Assembly: GCA_017525525.1 (NCBI GenBank)
Contig: JAFXSQ010000054.1
Location: 1 to 64,000 of the forward strand
Reading direction: 5' to 3'
Length of the DNA: 64,000 nucleotides
Source: Lachnospiraceae bacterium
Lineage (GTDB): Bacteria; Bacillota; Clostridia; Lachnospirales; Lachnospiraceae
How positions within the stretch are numbered: position 1 is the stretch's first letter; each line of letters begins with the position of its first letter. The notes below the pieces were generated by a model that saw only the letters and a program-made list of their open reading frames with translations, did not search any database and was not told the DNA's origin. Below, piece by piece: positions 47,645-55,682 of the stretch. The translations under genes were made by a program, and so were the position numbers.

Positions 47645-49405
47645 ATGTATATCGAAAAGATTAACGGTCCCGAGGACCTTAAAAAACTGACGATGGATGA
47701 GTGTATGGTTCTTGCGGGAGAAATCCGGGAGCTTATTCTTAAGAGAACCTCTGACATAGGCGGCCATGTGGCATCAAACTTAGGAATAGTGGAAATAGCT
47801 ATCGCCCTTCATTATGTATTTGATTCTCCGAAGGACAAGATGGTTTTCGACGTGTCGCATCAGTCCTATGCTCACAAGATACTTACGGGCAGGAAAGAGG
47901 GCTTTGCGGACTCGGATAAATACAGCGAGATAAGCGGATATACAAATCCAAATGAAAGCGCGCATGACCATTTCTTTGTCGGCCATACATCCACCTCCGT
48001 GAGTCTTGCCTGCGGTCTTGCCAAGGCAAGGGATTTGGCCGGAGGCAAAGAAAATGTGATTGCTGTCATAGGTGACGGTTCCCTTAGCGGAGGAGAAGCT
48101 TTTGAAGGTCTGGATTTTGCCGGCGGTGAGCTTAAGAGTAATTTTATAGTTATAGTAAATGATAACGAGATGTCTATAGCTGAGAATCACGGTGGTATAT
48201 ATGGAAGTTTAAAGGCCTTAAAAGACGGAAATGGCAGGGCGGAGAATAATTACTTCAAAGCACTTGGCTTTGATTACAGATTTGTGGCTGACGGGAACGA
48301 TGTGGCTGCCGTAACGGAGGCGTTGAAGGAAGTAAAGGACATCGATCATCCGGTGGTGGTGCATATATCTACCAAGAAGGGAAAAGGGTATTCCTTTGCT
48401 GAAGAGGATGAGGAAGCATGGCATTGGAGGAAACCATATAACCTTGAAACCGGCGAGCTGAAGAGTGACTTTAACGGCGAGCGCTATGACAGGGTGGTGC
48501 GCGATCACATTTTGGAAAGGATAAAGACCGATGACAGGATAGTAGCGATGCTGGCGGCAGTCCCGGATTCGCTATCCTTTACTCCGGACATGAGAAAACA
48601 GGCGGGGAAGCAGTTTGTTGATGTCGGCATAGCAGAGGAGCATGCCATAGCTATGGCGGCAGGCATTGCGAGGAACGGAGGCAAACCTGTTTTTGCGACG
48701 CTCAGTACATTCTTCCAGCGCACATACGATCAGATGTCGCAGGAGCTTTGCATAAACAAATGCGCGGCAACGCTGCTTGTCATAAATGCCTCGGTGTATG
48801 CCGTAAATGACATATCGCACATAGGCATATTCGATATTCCGCTGATATCCGGGATGCCTAATATGATTTATCTTGCTCCGACCAACAAGCAGGAGTACTT
48901 AGCGATGCTTGACTGGAGCATAGACCAGGATGAATACCCGGTTGCAATAAGGGCTCCGAGAAACGGAGTGTTCTATGCCGAGGGTGAGGTTGAATGTGAA
49001 TATGGCATAAATCCTGAGTACAGGATACAAAAGCAGGGCGAAAAGGTTGCCGTTCTTGCCTTGGGAGATTTCTATCAGATGGGCGAAGAGGTTGTAGAAA
49101 AGCTTAAGGCCGACAAAGGCATAGAGGCTACTCTGGTTAACCCGAGATACATAACGGGGCTTGACAGGAACACGCTTGATGAGCTCGCGAAGACGCATGA
49201 GGTTATAATAACTCTCGAGGACGGTGTGCTCGACGGCGGCTTCGGACAGAGAGTGGCGGGCTATCTTGGACGGTATAAGGGAGTGGGAGTGCTAAACTTT
49301 GGCTTGAAGACCGAGTTTTTGGACAGATATAACCTTAAGGCGGTTATGGAAAGCAATCATCTTACTCCGGAGCTTATCTGTGAGGATATATATAAAATAT
49401 TATAA
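47645..49405 (+). CDS. DXS-like thiamine-diphosphate transketolase-family protein
   Basis: The 586 residues resemble 1-deoxy-D-xylulose-5-phosphate synthase: GGHVASNLGIVEIAIALHYVF, VFDVSHQSYAHKILTGR, GHTSTSVSLACGLA, GDGSLSGGEAFE near residue 144, then DVGIAEEHAIAMAAGIA in the second domain. It is shorter than usual DXS (about 620) and diverges at several conserved spots (DVSHQ for DVGHQ). Its place in a sugar operon suggests a specialised paralogue. True DXS activity cannot be excluded. AAGGAGG precedes the ATG. Confidence 0.7.
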   Translation: MYIEKINGPEDLKKLTMDECMVLAGEIRELILKRTSDIGGHVASNLGIVEIAIALHYVFDSPKDKMVFDVSHQSYAHKILTGRKEGFADSDKYSEISGYTNPNESAHDHFFVGHTSTSVSLACGLAKARDLAGGKENVIAVIGDGSLSGGEAFEGLDFAGGELKSNFIVIVNDNEMSIAENHGGIYGSLKALKDGNGRAENNYFKALGFDYRFVADGNDVAAVTEALKEVKDIDHPVVVHISTKKGKGYSFAEEDEEAWHWRKPYNLETGELKSDFNGERYDRVVRDHILERIKTDDRIVAMLAAVPDSLSFTPDMRKQAGKQFVDVGIAEEHAIAMAAGIARNGGKPVFATLSTFFQRTYDQMSQELCINKCAATLLVINASVYAVNDISHIGIFDIPLISGMPNMIYLAPTNKQEYLAMLDWSIDQDEYPVAIRAPRNGVFYAEGEVECEYGINPEYRIQKQGEKVAVLALGDFYQMGEEVVEKLKADKGIEATLVNPRYITGLDRNTLDELAKTHEVIITLEDGVLDGGFGQRVAGYLGRYKGVGVLNFGLKTEFLDRYNLKAVMESNHLTPELICEDIYKIL

Positions 49406-49485
49406 ATATAATTATTCTAAATGAATTATTATAAAAAAAACGATTATTATAAAAAACAATTATTATTATAATAGGAATGAATGAG

Positions 49486-51303
49486 ATGAAAAAATTTGTT
49501 GAGAAAAGATACATACCGATTCTTGCGGTTATTATAATTGCGCAGCTTATCCTGTCGGCGCTGCTGTTTAATTTCAAAAAACAGAGCTTTCATTCGGACG
49601 AGCTGTGGTCGTATGGCTTTGCAGCCAGCTCCGAGGGCGGGTATGTCTATGCGAACCCTACGCATGATGATTATATGAATTATTTTGAGTGGGAGGATTG
49701 TGATGTTTTAAAAGACTATATAGTGGTGGATAAAAGTGAGATTTTTGACTATAAGAGCGTCTACGACAACTGTGCCAACGATCTTCATGCGCCGCTTTAT
49801 TTCTACATTCTTCATTTTATCCTTTCGCTGTTTTGTGGAACCTGGAGTAAGTGGTTTGCCTTTATTATAAATGCGGTGGCCTTTGCTCTGATACAGGTTT
49901 ACCTGCATAAGCTTGTGATGCTTATTACGAAGGACAGATTTTTTGCCACGATGTGCAGCCTTTATTACGGCTTTACCATGGGGCTTATCAATATGACAAT
50001 CTATCTTCGAACCTATGCTTTGGGCGCGGCCTTCATATTGATGTTTATCTATTATTCCACGAGGCTTTATTATAATCATGAGAACGGCTATTGGAAAGAT
50101 ATTATCCGCTCGGCGGTATTCATGCTGCTTGCGGTGCTGACGGTAAACCTGAATCTGGTTGCGGCCTTTGTGGTTACCTTGCTTTACTGCGTGTATTATC
50201 TTGAGAAAAAGAAGTTTGTCGTGATGTTCAGGTACGGCTCGGCCATGCTTATTGCCGTGTTGCTTGCCTTTGGGCTTTTTCCCGCAACCATCAAACAGCT
50301 TTTTGCGGCGGGGGAGAGATCTACGCTTGACGGATATCCGCCGGGATGGCAGTTTAAGATATATTGGGCTTATATACAGCACGATATAATAGGCTTCAGG
50401 AATTCGATATGGCCGGAGATGACCTTCACTTATATAGGGGTGGGCATCCTTGTTCTGATTCTGATAACCGTGCCGCTTTATTTCGTATTCAGAAAGGAAA
50501 CCTGGCTTCAGAAGGCAAAGGCCGGTGTAAAAAAAGGCTGCAGCGCGTTGTGGGAGAAGAGGAAACACTTTCAGTATCCGATTGTGGTTGCCTTTGCGAC
50601 GGTCTTCTTTGTGCTTTTGGCGGATGCTTACGTTACGAACATCTCGACCATGATTGAGCACAGCAGAAGATACATTTTCATAGTGTATGCCGTATATGCC
50701 TGCTTTATTACGACCTTTTTCTATTATCCGGTTAAGTGGATATTTAAACAGCGCTGGGGCGGATATGCTTTGCTTGCCGCAGCGATGTGCGTGTGCATGT
50801 GCGTGGTTCACTTTGACAGATCGGAAGCCTTCTTTTTTGAATATGCAAAGGACGGGGTGCATCTTGATGAACTGGAGGATAATGCGGACGTTATGCTCAC
50901 GCTTGACGACGCTTTTGTGCTGGTCTGCGCGACGGACAAGCTTATGGACAAGGGCAGATTTTTTACGACCACCAACAGTTATATTATGATACACGGACAT
51001 GATGAGTATGCGGATGAAAGCATAGGAAAGAATCCTATGTACCTGGCGCTGTCGGTGGGATACCTCGAATATGATGAGGAACCGAAGTTCGATGAGGATG
51101 AGAATGGCGTCAAAAAAAGAAATGAAGCTATAGCTAAGGTTTACAGGGAGGATATGGAAGAAAGAGGTTCCATATCAGGCATAAAGCTGAGTGAGCTCAA
51201 AAAGACCTTTATGGACACTTCGGGAGCAAAATCACTTGAGTATGTGGGCACGGATTCTTTGTTCGGAAGAAGAATAGAGATATACAGAGTGCATTTTGAG
51301 TGA
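49486..51303 (+). CDS. Polytopic membrane protein, GT-C-type glycosyltransferase candidate
   Basis: The product (605 residues from ATG 49486; ATG 49477 is only one base from the AGGA site) has about ten hydrophobic helices. The first extracytoplasmic loop carries SFHSDELWSYGFA with a DE pair, and later NDLHAPLYFYILHF, features seen in GT-C enzymes such as ArnT/PMT relatives that use polyprenyl-linked sugars. The C-terminal 150 residues are mostly soluble. It follows the DXS-like gene in the operon. The acceptor is unknown. Confidence 0.65.
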   Translation: MKKFVEKRYIPILAVIIIAQLILSALLFNFKKQSFHSDELWSYGFAASSEGGYVYANPTHDDYMNYFEWEDCDVLKDYIVVDKSEIFDYKSVYDNCANDLHAPLYFYILHFILSLFCGTWSKWFAFIINAVAFALIQVYLHKLVMLITKDRFFATMCSLYYGFTMGLINMTIYLRTYALGAAFILMFIYYSTRLYYNHENGYWKDIIRSAVFMLLAVLTVNLNLVAAFVVTLLYCVYYLEKKKFVVMFRYGSAMLIAVLLAFGLFPATIKQLFAAGERSTLDGYPPGWQFKIYWAYIQHDIIGFRNSIWPEMTFTYIGVGILVLILITVPLYFVFRKETWLQKAKAGVKKGCSALWEKRKHFQYPIVVAFATVFFVLLADAYVTNISTMIEHSRRYIFIVYAVYACFITTFFYYPVKWIFKQRWGGYALLAAAMCVCMCVVHFDRSEAFFFEYAKDGVHLDELEDNADVMLTLDDAFVLVCATDKLMDKGRFFTTTNSYIMIHGHDEYADESIGKNPMYLALSVGYLEYDEEPKFDEDENGVKKRNEAIAKVYREDMEERGSISGIKLSELKKTFMDTSGAKSLEYVGTDSLFGRRIEIYRVHFE

Positions 51304-51321
51304 TGACAGAAGCGAGGAAGC

Positions 51322-52716
51322 ATGAACGGATTCATAGACAGATTCAGGAAGAGAACAGCAGAACTGCTCGGGACAACGGCGGCTCCGTATATTATATACG
51401 GAGCGCTTGTTCTTGTTATGCATGTAGTGTTTTTTATCTATCACGGGGATGATATAAGAGCGCTGAACTCGCTTGAATCCTCGACGGGGTTTTCCGACTG
51501 GGGGTTTAAGGAGGAGAATGCAAGGAATATCATAAATTTTTTAACGTATTATGTTTTGAAGGCAGGGACAGCGGTCTTCATTGTTCTGGATACAATAATA
51601 ATGGTGGTGATTTATAACACGCTACATTATCTCGTATTTTCGAAAAGAACCGTTTATACGAGATACATTATGCTTCTGTGTCTTCTGCTTTTTCCTTTTC
51701 ATCTCAGTGTGTCGGTCGGGTGGGTGCTTACGCCGATAGCATATATCTGGACCTTTATGTGTGCGTGTATCGCCTGTATTACCGTCAGGAGGTATTTTGA
51801 GCACAAAGAAAACGGCTTGATAATATGCGTACTAATCACCCCGTTTCTGATCTTTGCCTCCGACAAGGAGGATCTTGCGGTTGTGATGTTTGTTGTGTTC
51901 GCATATATGTTTGCAAGGTCTGTGAAGGACAAGCGCATAAGCGCGGCTTTCGCCTACGAAGCGCTTGTATCCGCAGGATTTATTGCTCACGCGCTCACAC
52001 AGAGGAATATCGACAGACTTGAGGTTACTACGGAGCGACTTCATTTCTATGAATACCTGGACATAGGCTTTACGGGTACATTGCAGGAAATGATATTTGA
52101 TTATGATTTTGTGTTTTTCGTTGTTCTTCTTTTAATAAGCGCTCTTGTAATTGTAGGAATCAAGAAGACGGCTTTGGGTGGCGGGAAAAAATATGCCGGC
52201 ATCGCGGCTGCTCTGCTCTCGGTGGCGCTGTGGATAGTGTTCGGTTTTTATTTGGGGCTTGTGCGGGCCGATATATTTGACGAATATGTATATGACGGGT
52301 TGATAGATTCGCGCACGATAACCGAGGGAAAATATGATTCTGCCGTGAATATATTCTATGAATTGGCGGTTTTGGTTATCTGGATTCTGCTTTTTGTGAA
52401 TATTTACCATGCCTTTGATGCCTCTTTTAAAGCTCGGCTTTTGTCAGTGTTGTTGTTTGCCGGCATCTGCGGCAGGACTACGGTGGGCTTTGCGGGTAAT
52501 CACCAGTTTTATTTTGAAAGGACGTTTTTGTTCCTTTATTACATTTTCATAATTATTGCCTCGGTAGCCTCCTCGGAGATATACGAGCGGGTCGGAACGA
52601 AGGGGAGACAGAGATTGTTTGAATTCCTGGGCTTTGCAGCCTTGTGTGTTGTTGTGGGAATTGTATATAATCTGGAAAAGTACTATAGGCTATCTATTAT
52701 GTATTACGGAGGTTGA
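51322..52716 (+). CDS. Polytopic membrane protein of unknown function
   Basis: The 464-residue protein has about ten to twelve hydrophobic segments and little soluble mass. An early loop has FIYHGDDIRALNSLESSTGFSDWGF, with a DD pair after the first helix. This is a position where GT-C glycosyltransferases hold acidic residues, so a related role is possible. I do not recognise the family. It begins 18 bases after the preceding membrane protein gene and is the last gene before the pilC promoter. Confidence 0.65.
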   Translation: MNGFIDRFRKRTAELLGTTAAPYIIYGALVLVMHVVFFIYHGDDIRALNSLESSTGFSDWGFKEENARNIINFLTYYVLKAGTAVFIVLDTIIMVVIYNTLHYLVFSKRTVYTRYIMLLCLLLFPFHLSVSVGWVLTPIAYIWTFMCACIACITVRRYFEHKENGLIICVLITPFLIFASDKEDLAVVMFVVFAYMFARSVKDKRISAAFAYEALVSAGFIAHALTQRNIDRLEVTTERLHFYEYLDIGFTGTLQEMIFDYDFVFFVVLLLISALVIVGIKKTALGGGKKYAGIAAALLSVALWIVFGFYLGLVRADIFDEYVYDGLIDSRTITEGKYDSAVNIFYELAVLVIWILLFVNIYHAFDASFKARLLSVLLFAGICGRTTVGFAGNHQFYFERTFLFLYYIFIIIASVASSEIYERVGTKGRQRLFEFLGFAALCVVVGIVYNLEKYYRLSIMYYGG

Positions 52717-52771
52717 GTTGCAATAACATTTGTGCAATTTGCCCAAAATCTGTGAAAGAATTTAATTTATA

Positions 52772-52800
52772 TTGCAAAACTGCCGATATGGTGGTATAAG
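52772..52800 (+). promoter_or_regulatory. Promoter of the pilC operon
   Basis: TTGCAA (52772-52777), a 17-bp spacer and extended TGG-TATAAG (-10 at 52795-52800). The extended TGG resembles the pilB promoter. Confidence 0.65.
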
Positions 52801-52839
52801 TAGAAATAGCAAATTATGAACAGTTTGTAAACTTTTTAT

Positions 52840-52865
52840 GTATCTGTCGGGGAGACGTCAGATAC
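52840..52865 (+). promoter_or_regulatory. Hairpin in the pilC leader
   Basis: GTATCTG (52840-52846) and CAGATAC (52859-52865) form a 7-bp stem with a 12-base loop in the leader, 23 bases before the pilC start. It could stabilise the mRNA or limit access to the binding site. Confidence 0.45.
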
Positions 52866-52888
52866 AGGGAAGGGGCGAGGGAGACAAG

Positions 52889-54094
52889 ATGGCTATTTAC
52901 AATTGCAAAGTAATGGACAAGAGCGGCAAGGCCAAGAAGGTCAATGTCGATGCCCAGAATGAGGACAAGGCCAGGGAGAAGCTGAAGTCCGAGGGCTACA
53001 TTGTCCAGCAGATCAAGGAACAGGGCAAGAGCGGACCGGGTAAGGCGCGCGGCAGAGTTAAGGATAAGGACTTGGCTGTGTTCTGTAAGCAGTTCGGTTC
53101 GGTGCTTAATGCCGGTGTTACCATCATCAATGCACTTGAGATGATGGCAGAGCAGATGGATAACAAGGCTCTGCAGGCGGCAGTAAGAGAAGCTCAGGCT
53201 TATGTTCAAAAGGGTGGTACCTTAGCGGATGCGTTTAAGCTTAATCCTAAGATATTCCCACCGATCATGATCAACATGGTTGCGGCAGGTGAGATGTCCG
53301 GTAACCTTGAGGTCAGTTTCGAAAGACTTACAACGCACTTTGAAAATTCAAATAAGTTGAAGTCAAAGGTCAAGGGTGCCATGACCTACCCGATAGTAAT
53401 ATTGGTAGTCGTATTAATCGTAGTTATAGTGTTGCTTATGACAGTTATACCGCAGTTTGCCGATATGTTCGCCGACATGGGCACAGAGCTTCCGGCGGCA
53501 ACTCAGACGTTGGTTAACCTGTCAGAGTTTATGCAGACTAAGTGGTATATCGTTATAGGTATTGTGGCTGCGATAATTATTGCAATCAAGTTATTCAAGA
53601 AGACAGATGCCGGCTCGATGCTTTTTGCAAAGATGGGCATCAAAGCTCCGCTCTTTGGTAATCTTACCATAAAGAGTGCGGCAGCAAGCTTTTCAAGAAC
53701 ACTTTCAACACTTCTTGCTTCAGGTATCCCGCTTGTGGATGCTGTTGAGCAGGTAGCAAAGATGCAGAACAACCGTATAATCAGAGAAGGCCTCCTGGAT
53801 GCGAAGGTTCAGATTACAAAGGGTGTTCCGCTTTCGAAGCCTATCAGGGATATGGAGCTTTTCCCGCCGATGCTTCCGCAGATGATTCGTATCGGTGAGG
53901 AGACAGGTAACATAGAAGACATGATGGATAAGGTAGCTGACTACTATGAGATGGAAGTAAACGATGCTACCGATGCGCTTACAGCTATGATGGAGCCTAT
54001 GATAATCGTGCTTATGGCGGTTGTTGTAGGTGGTATAGTCATAGCGATTTACTCACCGATGTTATCAATGTATGACGCTGTTGATAACTACTAA
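52889..54094 (+). CDS. pilC: Type IV pilus inner-membrane platform protein PilC
   Basis: PilC is the polytopic platform on which PilB and PilT act. From ATG 52889 it has 401 residues with two T2SSF domains: FCKQFGSVLNAGVTIINALEMM near residue 67 and FSRTLSTLLASGIPLVDAVEQV near residue 270. Helices lie near residues 170-192, 220-240 and at the C-terminus. The frame is open back to a start at 52838, which would translate the leader hairpin; GAGGGAGACAAG before 52889 and the conserved MAIYNCKVMD start argue for 52889. Confidence 0.93.
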   Translation: MAIYNCKVMDKSGKAKKVNVDAQNEDKAREKLKSEGYIVQQIKEQGKSGPGKARGRVKDKDLAVFCKQFGSVLNAGVTIINALEMMAEQMDNKALQAAVREAQAYVQKGGTLADAFKLNPKIFPPIMINMVAAGEMSGNLEVSFERLTTHFENSNKLKSKVKGAMTYPIVILVVVLIVVIVLLMTVIPQFADMFADMGTELPAATQTLVNLSEFMQTKWYIVIGIVAAIIIAIKLFKKTDAGSMLFAKMGIKAPLFGNLTIKSAAASFSRTLSTLLASGIPLVDAVEQVAKMQNNRIIREGLLDAKVQITKGVPLSKPIRDMELFPPMLPQMIRIGEETGNIEDMMDKVADYYEMEVNDATDALTAMMEPMIIVLMAVVVGGIVIAIYSPMLSMYDAVDNY

Positions 54095-54178
54095 TTACGG
54101 ATATTACCGCAGGCGACTATGCGGCATTATCATAAAAGAGAGAATTTTATTAACAAAGAAAGAAGGAGAGTTAAAGTT

Positions 54179-54763
54179 ATGAAGAAGACTAACAAAGGTT
54201 TCTCACTTGTTGAGCTTATAATCGTTATCGCGATTATGGCTATCCTTGCAGGTGCTATCGCACCGGCACTTATCCGTTACATCGATAAGTCAAGAAGATC
54301 AAACGACGTTTCTGCAGCTAAGACAATCAAGACAGCTATCGAGACCACAATGGCTAAGGAAAGAGCTTACGAGGGTCTTACAATCGGTGCTGACCAGTCT
54401 ACAAGCGATGCAGACTCACAGACAATCAACTATTCAACAAAGATCACAGTTAGCGGCCAGGGCGTAGAGACAAGTGGTTCAGGTGCAAGCATCATCCAGT
54501 TCAGTGGTGACAGCTTCACAGGTTCTACAGCATCTGCAGATAAGAGCAACGCTCAGCAGGAAATCGCTACAAACATCGGCGAGAAGACACCTAGAGTTAA
54601 GTATAAGAAGAACGCAGCAGACGGAAGCAGCGCAACATCACAGGAGTTCACAGCTTACGTTTCTAAGGGCGGTTCAGTAGTTGTTGGTGTTACTGTTACA
54701 CCTTCATCAGGTACAGCTGTATTCTATCAGCTTGCTCCGACAGTATCACAGTACTATCAGTAA
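54179..54763 (+). CDS. pilA: Major type IV pilin, cysteine-free and Ser/Thr rich
   Basis: The 194-residue protein has the short leader MKKTNKG and mature FSLVELIIVIAIMAILAGAIAPALIRYIDKSRRS with Glu5. The globular part has no cysteine, so no disulfide loop, and is rich in Ser, Thr and Ala. Start 54179 is set by AAGGAGAG upstream; an earlier in-frame start at 54119 adds basic residues of no known use. Position after pilC, before pilD, and uniform codon use suggest the main pilin. The family is sure, the 'major' label is inference. Confidence 0.85.
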   Translation: MKKTNKGFSLVELIIVIAIMAILAGAIAPALIRYIDKSRRSNDVSAAKTIKTAIETTMAKERAYEGLTIGADQSTSDADSQTINYSTKITVSGQGVETSGSGASIIQFSGDSFTGSTASADKSNAQQEIATNIGEKTPRVKYKKNAADGSSATSQEFTAYVSKGGSVVVGVTVTPSSGTAVFYQLAPTVSQYYQ

Positions 54764-54779
54764 AATAATAATTGCAGTA

Positions 54780-54810
54780 ATATCCCGTCGGAGTCGCCCG
54801 GCGGGATATA
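54780..54810 (+). terminator. Hairpin between pilA and pilD (attenuator type)
   Basis: TATCCCGTCGG and CCGGCGGGATA form a stem with one G-T type mismatch about 17 bases after the pilin stop, without a T tract. It may protect the pilin mRNA or reduce read-through to downstream genes. Confidence 0.6.
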
Positions 54811-54844
54811 CTGTTGATTAAAAGAGAGCAGAAAGGAAATTACA

Positions 54845-55645
54845 ATGACAGGCGGGTATTATGCTTCATATATCATCATCGGAGTGATTTTTTTTCTGTA
54901 TGGACTTGTTATCGGTAGTTTTCTCAATGTTGTCATTCTGAGAATCCCAATACACGAGAACATAACCTTAACCAGGTCTCATTGCATGACCTGCGGTCAT
55001 ACGCTTGCATGGTATGATCTTTTTCCTCTGTTCAGTTATCTTTTTTTGAAGGGAAAGTGCAGGTATTGCAAAGAACATATATCGATACAGTATCCTATCA
55101 TCGAGGGAGTCAACGGCCTTTTGTGGCTGACTGTTTACCTTGTGTGCGGTGATTCTATGTCAACGTTAAAGGTAGTGCTGTATTGTCTGTGTTCTTCGGC
55201 GTTGGTAGCTTTAAGCGTCATAGACTGGCGCACACAGGAGATACCCTTTGGTATCAATGTATTTATCTTTATCCTCGGGCTGATACGGCTTATAACCGAC
55301 AGGGAGAATTGGCTCGAGTATGTACTTGGTTTTTTTGCGGTCAGTGGGTTTTTGACTCTCTTGATAATCGTCACACGTCTGTTAATAAAAAAGGACGCGA
55401 TGGGCTGGGGAGATGTAAAGCTTATGGCGGCGGCCGGCTTACTGCTGGGTTGGAAACTTATTATCATAGCATTCTTTTTGGGATGTATACTCGGTTCGAT
55501 TATCCATCTTATTAGAATGAAGGTGCAAAAAGGCGTGGATCATGTCCTGGCCTTTGGTCCCTATCTGAGCATGGGGATATTCATAACTATGTTATGGGGT
55601 GAACAGCTTGTAAGCTGGTACCTTAAGATGTGGACGTTTGAGTAA
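54845..55645 (+). CDS. pilD: Prepilin peptidase PilD
   Basis: PilD cleaves prepilin leaders after Gly and methylates the new N-terminus. The 266-residue polytopic protein has GSFLNVVILRIP at the start, two CxxC pairs (CMTCGH, CRYCKE) for zinc, and the aspartate catalytic sites VIDWRTQEIP (near residue 126) and GWGDVKLMAAAGL (near residue 187). GAAAGGAA precedes the ATG. It would process every FSLVE/FTLIE pilin in the window. Confidence 0.94.
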   Translation: MTGGYYASYIIIGVIFFLYGLVIGSFLNVVILRIPIHENITLTRSHCMTCGHTLAWYDLFPLFSYLFLKGKCRYCKEHISIQYPIIEGVNGLLWLTVYLVCGDSMSTLKVVLYCLCSSALVALSVIDWRTQEIPFGINVFIFILGLIRLITDRENWLEYVLGFFAVSGFLTLLIIVTRLLIKKDAMGWGDVKLMAAAGLLLGWKLIIIAFFLGCILGSIIHLIRMKVQKGVDHVLAFGPYLSMGIFITMLWGEQLVSWYLKMWTFE

Positions 55646-55682
55646 GTCCTACACACATTATTAGCGAGGGAGGCTATAAAGT

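Noticed and set aside
49708-51000. 430-codon frame opposite the membrane protein gene
   Set aside because: It is a mirror of the coding strand with basic, His-rich composition and no binding site.
52838-52888. Upstream start for pilC
   Set aside because: It would translate the leader hairpin; the conserved MAIYNC start at 52889 has a good binding site.
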